Positions 46,641 through 58,894 of a stretch of 64,000 bases of DNA are shown one piece after another. The notes beneath the pieces are model-generated. The model ran no database searches and was not told the origin of the DNA. It saw only the letters and a program-made list of their open reading frames with translations. Source of the stretch: Pomphorhynchus laevis (Eukaryota > Acanthocephala > Palaeacanthocephala > Echinorhynchida > Pomphorhynchidae); assembly GCA_012934845.2 (NCBI GenBank), contig WNNJ02003225.1, positions 1 through 64,000 of the forward strand. The letters run 5' to 3'. How positions within the stretch are numbered: position 1 is the first letter of the stretch; each line of letters opens with the position of its first letter. Made by a program: the position numbers and the translations under genes.

Positions 46641-48685
46641 TTCTTAATTCGGAAAATGTTTATTTTGATAACAATTTTGAAACTGTAATTTAAATTTCAG
46701 ATGTCCCTGACGATGACTAATATCATTAGTCAAAAATTTGGATCACAAAAACAATTCTTTATATTTGCAATTTGTAAATTATATTCAAGAATGGTGTTGA
46801 AGAAACTAAATAGGGCGCAGAAATATTTATTTAATAATATGGTCAAATACACTAAGGTCATAATTACATGTATAGCTATAGAATTTTAAACTCTAGATGA
46901 AATCCGATATTATTGTTTGCTATTTATATGTCATTGGTTTTTAAGAATCGTCAGTAACTTATTTACATCAAGTGAAAGTGATTGTGAAGCCCTTGGTAAG
47001 GCAATGTAACTCCCTTTTATTTGGGCAATGAATTTGTTGTTTAATTTGGACTAATTCGCTCTTGTCCGCATTTATTCATTAAAATTTATTTGCGCAATGC
47101 ACCTTTCGACTTAGTCAGGTTACAGAGAAGAAAACCAAATATCGGTAGAAACGAATTATCTTCTCAAGTTCCAGCTGTGATTTAAGACCAAGGTTAAAGT
47201 TCTTAGCTGGTAATCAAAGACTTAGCTAGTCTTTATAGTCATAATATGGTATCTTCCTCCCAACACCACAAAAAAACAGATATATGCCTAGAATATACGT
47301 AGAATCATACGTTATGGTTAGTTACTAAAATGAGTGGTAGAGATTTGAAGAACATTTATATGCAAAACGAGAAAGAATTCAAGAGATTTATTTATCTACA
47401 TTTGAGTAAAGAACTTCATTTGTGACAATCTATTTGAATTAATTTCGATGAAATGATGGTCTTGAGGATCCATAATCATATACGATAAATGAATCATATA
47501 CGATAAATGAAAGTTATTAAGAAGAATATCATTCTAGTATCTATAAAAAGGATACGTATAAATAAATTAAACTATTTTCCACCTGAGAGCTTCAGCATTT
47601 TCTCACGAATAATACATTCACTACTCAGACTTCCAAAAACTAAAACACACATCACCTACCTCTAATTTTATAATCATGCAATCTTTCTCCAAACACCAAG
47701 AGTTAAGAAAGATAAAATTATCATTTTTAATCTCTAATTAATTCATCTTTAGAACAGAATGATGAAATTACTTTCCTTTATATAAAAACTACAAGTAGAT
47801 ATAGATATATTCAATAGATATATTAAATATTTAATATATCTATTGAATATATATCCTTGCTTACGACTATGACTATCTAAACAAATGCTTAAAATGCTTA
47901 AACAAATGGCTTTATTTACTCCTTCCTGTATTTAGTGTTTCATTTTTCATAAAGATTAAAACAGTAAAAAAATCATATGATATTACCTGAATAGTTCGTT
48001 TTTCACTTTTAGAAACTGTTTTTCAACTCGTGCGTGTATTATATTATTCAACGCATTCATATTTATAGAGTATACTATACACAGTACACTTATAGAGTGT
48101 ACTGTGTATTAATAGTCCACTGTATCAAATAAATTTGATAAATGTTAACAAAATGGTAAAAACACCGCACTGTTATTTTTATGACAAAGTTTGATAACTG
48201 AAAACTAAAATGTAAACTCGCGATTTTGCAAAAGATAAAATAAAAAATTGGTGTAGTGCACAGAAGTTAACATTTGTACACATTTTTTGTGAAAAGTGTA
48301 AACTGATATACTGTCAAAATATATAATTTAAGACAACGAAAAAATGTTTTATAGTGATGAATTTAGTATACTTTGATTGCAGCAGTAAATTCATGAACTC
48401 TGCAAGTTTTTTACCTGATATTATTATCTGATATTAATATCTGATATTGACAATTCGTAATTTAAATATTTCTTGTCAGCTTAGCTTACTAAGTCTAAAT
48501 TAAAAATAAAGATAAATAATTATAGATAATGAAAAATATATAAGATTTTGTTTAATTTATATTTATACAAAGTTAAAATGTAAAGTAAAAATTTAAATAA
48601 TCAATTTTTATAAATAATATAATATTAACAAAAATAAATAATATATAACAAAAATTGGTTAATAGTGAAAGGTTAAATACATCAA
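46641..48685. other. Intergenic, AT-rich
   Basis: No gene is supported. On the minus strand near 47105-47135, CCTGACTAAGTCGAAAGGTGC has the 'CTGA-stem-CGAAA' look of several retroelement ends. A 48-bp perfect palindrome is at 47805-47852 and a 12-bp hairpin (ACACAGTACACT/AGTGTACTGTGT) near 48076-48108. Confidence 0.4.
47805..47852. repeat. Perfect 48-bp palindrome
   Basis: ATATATTCAATAGATATATT... is symmetric about 47828/47829 with no spacer and no mismatch. It is the longest exact palindrome seen in the window. A chance AT-rich palindrome of this length is very unlikely. Confidence 0.85.
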
Positions 48686-48689
48686 AAGG

Positions 48690-50615
48690 TTAAAATTTGG
48701 AAAGATTATATATTTAATGAAATTAAAAAATAAAATAACAAACAATTATAAACGAAAAGGTCAAATTAATAAAGATATGTATACAGAACTTACCAAATAA
48801 AAGTACGACTATATAATAACAACTATTGATAAAGCCAGGAATAACTTTGTCTTCATATGCAAAAAACTTTATTATGATATGTAAATGAAAGAAGTTAATT
48901 ATAATGATTTGACTATAAACACAACATATGAACGTAGTGAGTTGAGTTAAGAAACAATTATCACAAGTCACTGTTCGTTGATGGATAAAAAGGGTATAAA
49001 TGTTGAATCAGATAATAAAACTATACCTATATTATATTGGAATCCAAAATTACATAAAAATCCAATAAAACCTAGGTTCATATGTAGTGCGTTTAAATGT
49101 ACATTAAAACCACTTTCTGTCTATATGAATAAAATACTTAAAGTAATTAAAGCACACTTTTAAAAATATTGCAAGGTAATCGAAATTAATACTGGTATAA
49201 AACACCATTTCAGTACTAATTCTACAAAAGAATTTTTAGAACAGGGAAAAGAAATAAAATTTCAAAATATAAATACTTACGATTTTAGTACGCTTTATAC
49301 AAATTAAAGAATCCTTAGAAAAATAAATTAATCTTATATTCGGAAATTTATATACATATTTATGTTATAATAACTATAACGCATATCTAACAAAAATTAA
49401 ACCATCAAGTAAATAGAAATATTTGGATAAAATTGAATTAATAGAATCCATTAATATTTTGATAAAACAAAATTATTTAAAGGTAGCGACATCTATATTT
49501 AGACAAATAAAAGGTGTTCCAACTGAAGGTAATAGTAGCCCAATTATATAGCTGACATATTTTGAAGCTTTATGGAATATGAATTTGATCATAACTGTGT
49601 AAAAAATAAATCTAAATTCTAAATTATATACAGGATTATATATTATAAATTAAAATTATATATTTAAAATTATATATAATTCTAAATTATATACATATGT
49701 TATAATAATTATAACGCCTATCTAACAAAAATTAAACCATCAAATAAATATAAATATATGGATAAAATTGAATTAATAGAATCCTTAAATATTTTGAAAA
49801 ATCAAAATTATTTAATAGTAGAGACATCTATATTTAGACAAGAAAAAGGTGTCCCAATGGGTGGTAATAGTAGCCCAATTATAGCTGACTTGTTTTTAAG
49901 CTTTATAGAATATGAATTTGTTTCATAACTGTGTAAAAACTAAATCTAAACAATATAAATATATGAAATATATGTTTCAATAACATTGATGATATATGTG
50001 TATTTAATTCTAATAATTTTTATTTAATTAGTGAACAAATTTATCCAGAAAGCTTTTTTTTTAACAAAACCAATATTGATGATAAAGAAGGTGTATATCT
50101 AGATATGAACATTAAAATTAACATTAACTAAAACTACTATTAATTTATACCGTAAAGATGACATATTTAAATTTACAAGAAACATATTTTTGCATGAGCA
50201 TTCATGCATACCATATAATATAAAATATAATACATTAAATAATGAAATTTTAAGAATTGCAACAATATGTAATGATATTGGCTTTCTTCAAAATCATTAA
50301 AATAATTTAATAGATACATATTTTAAACTAGGTTACTATAAAAATAACATCAAGCAGAAAATAGTAAAATATATAAATCAACACAATAATATAAAGAATA
50401 AATTTAAACTCTTAAGTGGCAAATTTTTATGGATGGATAATAAATAATATACTTTGCATTAGAATAAGATACTAGATAGTTTTATCAGAGGAAATACATC
50501 ATTAGCATGTATTTGGCCCCGCTGCTATGTTGGGTCGAGGTTAGGGGCCGAAACCTGATAGCATATAAGTTCCTCCTGATGACCTCTAATTCTTATTCTG
50601 ATACATTGTATGTTA
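48690..50615 (+). mobile_element. PLE family 1, two partial copies joined, ending in the structured terminus
   Basis: The first piece (48690-49620) covers the N-terminal DKA.NNF block (with stops), IPILYWNPKLHKNPIKPRFI (48978-49163) and RT palm words. The second (49680-50450) restarts inside the palm (KYMDKIELIESLNIL, GGNSSPIIADLFLSF). It then runs through the C-terminal block to GKFLWMDNK-stop. It is followed at 50440-50610 by the conserved 3' structure, GGCCCC (50515-50520) ... GGGGCC (50544-50549). It gives the clearest view of the family-1 layout: N-block, RT, C-block, then the RNA structure just after the stop codon. No GIY-YIG domain appears. Confidence 0.87.
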
Positions 50616-50984
50616 TTTATTAGTCAATTCATAAAAATGACGTTTATTTTTTATTTCAGTTTATAATTCATCTTGATATAAATTATATAAAATCTTATAA
50701 CAATTATTTATTATTAATTAATATTTTATTATTTAACTATTTAATTTTTATTTAGCATTATTTTTAATTTACAAAATAAAATACGTAGACTCAGCTTATT
50801 TAATCGTCTATTATTTATTAATCAATTCATAAAAGTTGGATTTAATTTTAAATTTTTATTTTATAAATAAAAATTATATAAAATATAAAAATTATACCGA
50901 TTATTAAAAATTATAAGTTAAGTGATATCTTTTATAAAATTACGAAATTATTTATAATTATCTGTAAAAAGATAGATACAACGT
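50616..50984. other. PLE family-1 tail region, AT-rich
   Basis: Contains TTATTTATTAGTCAATTCATAAAAAT-type and 'CGTAGACTCAG' phrases that follow the structured end in several copies (for example 62050, 63010-63170). They probably belong to the element's terminal repeat. Confidence 0.5.
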
Positions 50985-51566
50985 AGACTCAGTTGGCGAA
51001 TTGTTTATTATCCATTCATAAATTTTTTCCCTTATGAGTATAAATTTATTTTTAATAATATTGTGCTAATTTATTTTACGATGTTCTGTTTTTTTTAAAG
51101 TAACCTAGTTTAAAATATGTAAATTTCAAATTATTTTTGTTAAATTTAAATTAAAATGATTTTGAAGAAAGCCAAAATCATTTCATATTGTTGCAATTCT
51201 TAAAATTTCATTATTTAATGTATTATATTTTATATTATATGGTATGCATGAATGCTCATGCAAAAATATGTTTCTTGTAAATTTAAATATGTCATCTTTA
51301 CGATATAAATTAACAGTAGTTTTAGTATGTATCTATTAAATTATTTAAATGATTTTGAAGAAAGCCAATATCATTACATATTGTTACAATTCTTAAAATT
51401 TCATTATTTAAAGTATTATATTTTATATTATATGGTATGCATGAATGCTCATGCAAAAATATGTTTCTTGTAAATTTAAATATGTCATCTTTATGATATA
51501 AATTAATAGTTGTTTTAGTTAATGTTAATTTAATGTTCATATCTTGCATGAAGCTTTGCATCGGGT

Positions 51567-51650
<84 letters not shown>

Positions 51651-51835
51651 ATATTTTACTATTTTCTGCTTGATGTTATTTTTATAGTAACCTAGTTTAA
51701 AATATGCATCTATTAAATTATTTAAATGATTTTGAAGAAAGCCAATATCATTACATATTGTTGCAATTCTTAAAATTTCATTATTTAATGTATTATATTT
51801 TATATTATATGGTATGCATGAATTAGATCAGATAA
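50985..51835 (-). mobile_element. PLE family 1, three C-terminal fragments around a (TA)n tract
   Basis: Minus-strand copies of the C-block at about 51060-51320, 51322-51561 (open for 79 codons: LYHKDDIFKFTRNIFLHEH..., ILRIVTICNDIGFLQNH) and 51645-51835. They are separated by a short break and by the microsatellite. All lack RT motifs and are dead. Confidence 0.8.
51568..51644. repeat. (TA)n microsatellite
   Basis: About 38 uninterrupted TA dinucleotides between two PLE fragments. Likely length-variable. Confidence 0.95.
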
Positions 51836-51974
51836 CTGAGTTTACGTATTTTATACTCTATATTAGTAAAAAAAGATAAATAATAAATAATTATATTTAT
51901 AATTTTTTAAATAGTTGATAATGATCCATTTATCGAAAAAGAATTATTGGATCTGGATCAAAAGGAAAATTTTA
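51836..51974. other. Short AT-rich spacer
   Basis: Contains ATTAGATCAGATAACTGAGTTTACG-type text, the PLE family-1 tail phrase, in inverse orientation. Confidence 0.4.
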
Positions 51975-52215
51975 TTTGATATTTAGCTAACTTCTGTTAG
52001 CATCTTCAGAAATAGCAATGTTTTTTAAATGTACATTCTTATATTTGCATGAATAAATGTACGTTCTTATAATGGTTGGCCTGTGTGACCCACATATATT
52101 TTATTGCATTCTAAACAAGAAATTTTATAAACAACTCCATCGTTATCATGTTTGGGTTTCTTATTCAAAATTTTGTGTAACTTCGTTATTTTACTAACAA
52201 TTAGATACTAGATTA
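51975..52215 (-). pseudogene. PLE family 2 GIY-YIG endonuclease, first half, with element end
   Basis: Minus strand, clean frame over about 43 codons: KHDNDGVVYKISCLECNKIY then VGHTGQP. It has the GIY-YIG signature (VVYKI ... IYVGHTG) with the preceding Cys-x2-Cys. GIY-YIG nickases cut target DNA for PLE insertion. Past the domain comes the family-2 end: TTCTGAAGATGCTAACAGAA, then GTTAGCTAAATATC, whose arms GCTAAC/GTTAGC form a hairpin. The protein stops at the inversion junction near 52210. Confidence 0.75.
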
Positions 52216-52440
52216 AAACAGCATAAATACACACTCAAAAAGCGGCTAAATAGCGCTATTATTAGACCATAGTTTAAATTCAGATCACAATATTGACTAT
52301 AATAATACTGTTGTTTTAGCAAAAAAAAACAATTGTTTAAATATAAAAATTCTTGAGGCTTATTACATTCATAAAAACTCTAATATTATTAGGACGAATA
52401 ATAAACCTATAGAAATAATAAACTTATAGAAATTATAGCT
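52205..52440 (+). pseudogene. PLE family 2 GIY-YIG endonuclease, second half, inverted
   Basis: Plus strand, in broken frame: TRLKQHKYTLKKRLNSAIIR, SDHNIDYNNTVVLAKK and ILEAYYIHKNSNIIRTNNK. This is the text that should follow GHTGQP on the same strand (the usual order is GQTGR-x-L-x-x-RL-x-x-H ... EA-x-x-I). It therefore records an inversion or a second insertion exactly at the centre of the nuclease domain. Confidence 0.65.
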
Positions 52441-54640
52441 ACTTATAAAGTCAGCTATAATTTAGCCTACTATTACCATCTATTGGAACACATTTTATTA
52501 GTCTAAATATAGATGCTTTTAAATAATTTTGAATAAATACTTTTTAATAATTTTGATTTATTAAAATATTAAAGGATTCTACTAATTCAATTTTACCCAA
52601 ATATTTCTATTTACTTGATGGTTTAAATTTTATAAGATAGATTTTATAGTTATAATGCCTATGTTATCATTAATTAACCACAAATATGAGGTTAATTACA
52701 ATTTTCTAACGCTTCTTTTATATCTGCTAAATCTAAATTGACATAAAGCACACTAAAATCGTAAGTATTTATGTTTTAAAAATTTATTCCTTTTGTAGAA
52801 TTAATATATAGACAGAAAGTGGTTTTAATGTACATTTAAACGCACTATACATGAACCTAGGTTTTATTGGATTTTTATGTAATTTTGGATTCCAATATAA
52901 TATAGGTATAGTTTTATTATCTAATTTACCTTTATACACTTTTCATCCATTATAGAAGAGCTAAAATGTACCCACATGGATGTTGGATCAATGCAACTTT
53001 TGAAACATCAACAGACAATTAATTTGGACTAACACATATTTAAAAAAAAGTTAATTGAAAGTTAATTTCTTTTAAATTAAAAGAAATTGTAGTTTCTTTT
53101 AACTTGAGTATTCAAAATTCTTCCAGATATTAAGAAAATAATGCCTGTTTGCAAAAAGGTTCTCTTGAATTATTAACAGGTTCTCTCACAAATAAATCCT
53201 TAACCAAAAATGGTCATAAAAATTGTAAATACCAGATATATAATATAGGTATAGTTATATTATCTAATTCAATTTTGTTCTCTCTTTTTATCTATTATAG
53301 AACAGTGACTTGTAATAATTGTTTCTAAAGTTAAATCACTATATTCAAAAGTTGTGTTTATATTTAAATCATTATTAAATAAGTAAATCATCAATTAGCT
53401 TAATGATTTCTAAACAAGCACTAAGGCTAGTCCTCCTCTGCATCCAGCAGTGGGAGGGATCTGGCACTAATGAGTTATTGTGATGATGAAACGGTATCTA
53501 ATATCGTCGTTCTCTCGCCTTTTATAATTGTTTGTTATTTTCATTTTTTTTTGATTTTATCAAATATATAATCTCTCCAAATTTTAATCTTAATTTAAGC
53601 TTTCGCTGCTAATCAACTTAAAGTACTCTAAGTATTGCTTAAAAAATCGTACTATATTTCGTATAAAAAACTAAATCTAAAAACTAATTTTTTATTATAT
53701 TCACTAAACTTTGTAAATATTTGTTTTTGTGTTATTATACACTGAGAATGACTTGTAATAATTGTTTCTAGACTTAAATCACTCATCAGTTGAGTTTATA
53801 TGATAACGACAAGGATATTACTAGCTTTATTATTATATAGTTATCCTTTAATTTAGTAAGTTCTGTATACATATCTTTATTAATTTGATCTTTCCTTTTA
53901 TAATTGTTTGTTATTTTAATTTTCTCTCTAATTTTATCTAATATATAAGTTTTCCAAATGTTAATCTTAGATAAACATTTGGAAAACAATTCGTTATAAA
54001 CATTTTATAACGAATTGTAAATTTTATTTTTATTATTATTTAATCTATATTTATATTTATATTTATTATTTAATCTATATGTTCATTTATTTTATCAAAA
54101 CTAAGACTTTTACAATTAGATTCTGTTTCTATTATGTTTCTAATATTATCGTTACATATTGATTTTAATTTTTTATTATAATTACAACCTTTATACCCTT
54201 GTTATCCATTATAGAACAATGACTTGTAGTAATCGTTTCTAAACTAAAATATCTACTTTTATATGTGGCTTTTACATTTAAATTATTAGAATTAACCTCT
54301 TTCATCAGTATATCATAATAAAGCTTTTTGCATATGAAGACAAAGTTATTACTAGCTTTATCAATAGTTGTTATTATATAGTTATCCTTTAATTTAGTAA
54401 GTTATGTATACATATCTTTATTAATTTTATCTTTCCCTTTATAATTATTTGTTATTTTAATTTTATCTCCTATTTTAAACTTAATATATAAGTTTTCCAA
54501 ATGTTTATCTTAGATATATTCGAGCTTTCACTATTAAGCAGCTTACTAAAGCAATCATTTAAGTTATTATATAAAGAATTGTAAATTTTATTTCTATTGT
54601 TATTATTATTTAATCTATATTTATAACCTTTTGATGGCAT
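52441..54640 (-). mobile_element. PLE family 1, long decayed minus-strand copies (RT and N-terminus)
   Basis: Minus strand. RT palm at about 52440-52810; IPILYWNPKLHK and KPRFI region at 52830-52960; further N-terminal pieces at 53210-53370, 53740-53990 and 54110-54640 (DKASNNF, KDNYIIIK, MYTELTKLK). At least two N-termini are present, so several insertions are mixed. A GC-richer, unrelated 120-bp insert lies at 53410-53530. Two hairpins sit side by side at 53951-54018: a 12-bp one (TTTCCAAATGTT/AACATTTGGAAA) and a 15-bp one (ACAATTCGTTATAAA/TTTATAACGAATTGT, 3-nt loop). Confidence 0.75.
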
Positions 54641-55424
54641 TTTCCTCAATTCATTGTTTCCAATTAATTCTAGATTATGAGTGCATATATGTTAATTAAT
54701 TAATTAATTTACTTTTATGATGCAAGTTAATCCTAATCTTCAATGAAAGGATTTAGATAGAAAGCTTAAAGCAAAATGGTCAAGAATTAATGTTAACACA
54801 AAACGGTGAATATTGAACCAAAACTAGAATATTGTGGTAGTTCTATTCAGATGTTGTACATACCAGTACATTCAATGTTTCTCTTAATTTACTGAATTTC
54901 TTGTTGAAATAGAAACGCTTAAAGCTCACTCGGTTAAGATCCCGCACTCTTTGAATGTTCACTCTTTGACAAGTTCATTTTGAATGTATATGCTTACTAC
55001 TAACCTACTATTAAATAACTAATTTGATTCTAACTAAATATATATTGATGTGAAAGCACTAACTAAGTTATTGATGTTTATAAAACACGATTTATTTTTT
55101 AAGAATTTGTTATTCACACAATCAAATGTTTAAACACCCTGAACAATTTTAGTTAAAAAGGCCATTTCTAGCGCTGTATTTGTCGTGAACAATTACCTAC
55201 AATTTATGGGAAGAAATTATATTTCTGATATTCGGAGAAGCGCAGGATCGCCATCATTAAGAAATGCAAACACTCAATTACATGAATAAGTCCATTTCGG
55301 TAAAAAGTAATGAGGAGCCTTGCGCCGATGAAATATCAGAAATAAATAATCTCCTTACCTACAGTCAAATAGTCAAACTTCATAATAGTCAAAATAGTCA
55401 AATGCAATAGTCAAACTTCGAAAT
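54641..55424. other. Intergenic, nothing recognised
   Basis: Mixed AT-rich sequence without a supported ORF or repeat. A small tandem, AATAGTCAAACTTC, occurs around 55368-55412. Confidence 0.45.
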
Positions 55425-57470
55425 TAAGTTTGAAATTTAATCCCCTTTTTAACTAACTTCCTTGGTAGAAATATAAAAATGTGTAATTTCAAAATAAAGC
55501 AGCACTTAAGCCTACGTGAAATGTAGGTCTGGGTCAGCGGCTCATGAGACCGACTGAGGCTGATTAGTAGCGTTCTGCTGGATCAATAATAGGAACAACA
55601 CATGTGAGGATAATATTGTGCCACAACCAGAAGAATTTCAGCTCACAGATGCATTCAAGTTAAATTAATATACTTTATATTAGAATAGGGTATGTTTCTA
55701 ATTGATCGTTAGAATTCGATCCCTTACCGAAAGTAATATACAACAATGTATTATATTATATAATATTTTATTATATTATAAAATAAGTAGACTCAGTTAG
55801 CTTATCTGATTGATTCGCAATCCTTAGCTAGCCTATAAATCAGCACTTGGAGACTTAAGTCATCTACTCTGATTTGTTTCAAAAAATATTAATTTAAAAT
55901 ATTCGAGAATAAATATTTATAGATCAGCCACAAATTGAACTATACTATTATCAAAGAACGCATACACGTAAGATCGTACATAAAATCAATAAAATAATAT
56001 AATACTATCCCTTACCAAAATTAAGTTTAAATTGAAATGTTTATAAAGCTTCAATCTATGAACTACAATATCTTTTATGCATTTGATTATAACACCTTAG
56101 TAAAACATTTTCGATATTTGGTTTAGGCATGCAATTCCACGGTATCAGTTCGTATTGTTAATATTTCCTTTCTCTGTTGTATATCATGGGAAGTACGGAA
56201 TTTCTCTAACTACTTATTAGTGAATGTTCTCGTAATAAAGTATTGAATAATTTCATCTAATACATGCCTAACGACGATAAACAAAATGTGGATTCAATTC
56301 ATCTAGGATATTGCTTTAACATTTGAGGTATTTGATACAGCAGACCAAACCTCTTGATGTGTGAAATCTGAATTCATATTAAATTTAAATATTAAATTAA
56401 TATTAATTTATATATTAAATTTAAATACACTTGAATGCAACTGTGAGCTGATCGTCTTTGAACAATCAGAACCAGTGTACGGAGAACGCAGATTATAAGG
56501 GTCGAAACGTGAAATGTAGGTCTGGGTCAGCAGCTGATGAGACCCACCCAGACTGATTAGTAGCGTTCTGCCGGATCAACAATAGGAACAATACATGTGT
56601 GTGAGGATCATATTGTGGCACAACCAGAAGAATTTAAGCTCACAGATGCATTCAAGTTAAATTAAAAACATTTATTGCAAGTGGCAGCATGAAAACTAGT
56701 GATCAGATTAGCGGATCACACACATAGAGTAGGTTTCTAATTGATTGTTAGAATACGATCCCCTACCGAAGGTAATATAAAACAATGTATATCTACACCA
56801 CTGGAGCAGCCAGCTTAGTGGATGTAACGTTGAATCGAGATACAAATTATTTTTTAATAATTTTTTTAGGATATAGCAGAATTATCCTTCTCGAAATTTC
56901 GATGAAATAAAAACGAAATATGAAAAGCAAAGTATGGCAAATATGCCGTATTTTTATTTTTTCAAATATGCCATAATCAAGTACAATTAAAAACATTCAT
57001 TGCAAGTGGCAGCATGCAAAACAGTGATCAGGTTAGCGGATCACACACATAGGGTAGGTTTCTAATAGGTCTTTAGAATACTATCCCCTACCGAAAGTAA
57101 TATACAACAATGTATAATATTATATAATATTTTATTATATTATAAAATAAGTAGACTCAGTTAGCTTATCTGATTTATTCGCAATCCCTAGCTAGCCTAT
57201 AAATCAGCACTTGGAGACTTAAGTCATCTACTATGATTTGTTTCAAAAAAAATATTAATTTAAAATATTCGAGAATAAATATTTATAGATCAGCCACAAA
57301 TTGAACTATGCTATTATCAAAGAACGCATACACGTCGGATCGTACATAAAATCAATAAAATAATATAATACTATCCCTTATCAAAATTAAGTTTTAATTG
57401 AAATTAAATCCCCTTCTTAACTAACTTCCTTGGTAGAAATATAAAAATGTGTAATTTCAAAATTACATTG
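55425..57470 (+). repeat. Duplicated repeat blocks with SINE-like bodies
   Basis: Three block types are shuffled. Block A (TTAACTAACTTCCTTGGTAG core) is at 55425-55497 and 57395-57465. Block B, about 340 bp (GTAGACTCAGTTAGCTTATC ... CACGTAAGATCGTACATAAA), is at 55690-56030 and 57055-57395. SINE-like bodies are at 55515-55685 and 56470-56850. The body at 56495 keeps GGGTCGAAACGTGAAATG and CTGATGAGACCCACCCAGAC; the one at 55540 has CTCATGA instead. Block B follows a tail in each case. The pattern A-body-B and body-tail-head-tail-B-A suggests unequal exchange inside an older tandem. Confidence 0.7.
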
Positions 57471-57820
57471 CACGATACTTAAACTATCAATCTGCGTATA
57501 TCAAATTTACAATGTAACCTCAATGCATTTTTGAACAAACGTGTTGTAATGGCATTGCAAATTTCAATATTAAATAATAATTTGATCAATAATGTATGCT
57601 GCAGCTACAATAATATATTGCAGTTATAATATATTTATATTAGCATAATATAAATAATATTATGATAATAATATTATATAATAATATAATATATTAGAAG
57701 TTGTATAAACGACAATTAATTCTCAACAACAAATAAGAAGTACCACTTAGCACATTAAAATGAATTTATTTTATAAATTTATTTTATTTTAAAGCAATTG
57801 TCTAATTGTTTAAATTAGAT
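57471..57820. other. AT-rich, nothing recognised
   Basis: Low-complexity ATTATATAATAAT tracts only. Confidence 0.5.
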
Positions 57821-57821
57821 T

Positions 57822-58257
57822 TAATTTAATTTCAATCATCTAATAGATGTATAATAAAAGATGGGCAAACGCTAGAAATATTTTTTTGTAAGCTCAACAC
57901 AAAAATAGTTGATAAAGAAAATTCCGAGATAAAAAGCGATAAAGATGAAATAAAAAATCAAAATAGAAGATGTCCATATTTGATAGGGATTGTTATGCGA
58001 TTTTCATCTACGGATTGTAGATACTAAGATTGTTCAATTAAAGCATCGTGTTTCTGCCTTACAGTCTTTCGCCAGATCGAGTTTATTCTGTACATATACA
58101 AAAATTAAAGATTATTGAGATCACTTGTTTTTCAATGGTGATTTGGAAATGCTAACCGTTGATAAATCACCCGGTTTGTCTATCATATGCAACCAATTCA
58201 AATTACTTGAAGTACGTACATCTACATTTCTAATAACAATAGAAAACAAATAAAGTT
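57822..58257 (+). pseudogene. Decayed coding fragment, unknown family
   Basis: Plus-strand translation stays protein-like across about 140 residues if one frameshift (near 58021) and one TGA (near 58114) are allowed for. The pieces are KDGQTLEIFFCKLNTKIVD, CPYLIGIVMRFSSTDCRY, KIVQLKHRVSALQSFARSSL and FFNGDLEMLTVDKSPGLSII. I do not recognise the family. The density of charged and Cys residues exceeds that of random AT-rich frames, so a dead gene or retrocopy is likely. Confidence 0.35.
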
Positions 58258-58549
58258 ACAATTAGTATAAATTATCACATTTAATATATTTTATAAAATA
58301 TTTAACATAAATATTATAACATATAACATATAATATTAATTTTAATATATATAATTATATACCAAATATAATATATAATAAATATAATTTATAATTAATA
58401 TAATTAAATAATTATATAAAATTAAATAATACTTTTTTTTATCATATTTTATAATATTATGATAATATAACATATCATTTTTATTATTTTATTATTTTTG
58501 TTATTACATTTTATTATTTATCCTATTTTACATTAAAATATTTCCCTAA
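58258..58549. other. Very AT-rich tract
   Basis: TATAATATA-type low complexity only. Confidence 0.5.
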
Positions 58550-58765
58550 TCGTACTCTCCTGCTTAGGCGGAGTATAAAAGTTTGCTTCGAGGTTTCTGC
58601 AACGCCTCGCAGACAAGCTCGCTACAAAGAAGAGAACCACATAAGAAGAGCTCACGAGATAACACGCCTCCGAGAAACTATCGGAATCCAGCTTGCGCGC
58701 TTAATATCGATGTGCATCCGCGCTCAGCGAAGAATAGGCAGGGATTTGATAGGCACAGATGAAGA
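58550..58765 (+). promoter_or_regulatory. GC-rich patch with TATA-box-like element
   Basis: About 200 bp of near-balanced composition in an otherwise very AT-rich tract. It begins GCTTAGGCGGAGTATAAAAG, a good TATA box with G/C flanks, followed by CTTCGAGGTTTCTGCAACGC. No open frame follows on the plus strand. The minus strand has a short unstarted frame. It could be a promoter or the end of an unlisted element. Confidence 0.3.
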
Positions 58766-58894
58766 AAAAGTGACAACATATCAATACAAAATATATATTT
58801 ATACAAAATATATTTAACAAATATTTACATAAAAATGATAAAGCTGTAAACCAAATAAATATTTAATTATATTGCTGAAATAGTTTAGCTAAAG
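58766..58894. other. AT-rich spacer
   Basis: Nothing recognised. Confidence 0.4.

Noticed and set aside
48723-48971. 82-codon minus-strand frame with hydrophobic segments
   Set aside because: Antisense to the N-terminal region of a PLE copy. The hydrophobicity comes from the AT-rich complement.
50515-50600. Hammerhead reading of the PLE family-1 end (GAAACC ... CTGATGACC)
   Set aside because: GAAA and CTGATGA are present, but no stem II joins them in the right register and no NUH triplet follows a stem III. The outer-arm pairing and pseudoknot explain the conserved bases better.
2205-50615. LTR retrotransposon or viral origin for the DKASNNF/LHK/MGGNSS proteins
   Set aside because: Motif order and wording match Penelope-like RTs. 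No protease, integrase, RNase H, gag or LTR pair was found.
56690-56830. Second hammerhead in the SINE-like tail (CCCTACC-GAAAGTAATATAC)
   Set aside because: A hairpin ends in GAAA, but the bases where CTGATGA should be read ACACATA, and no cleavage triplet can pair next to it.
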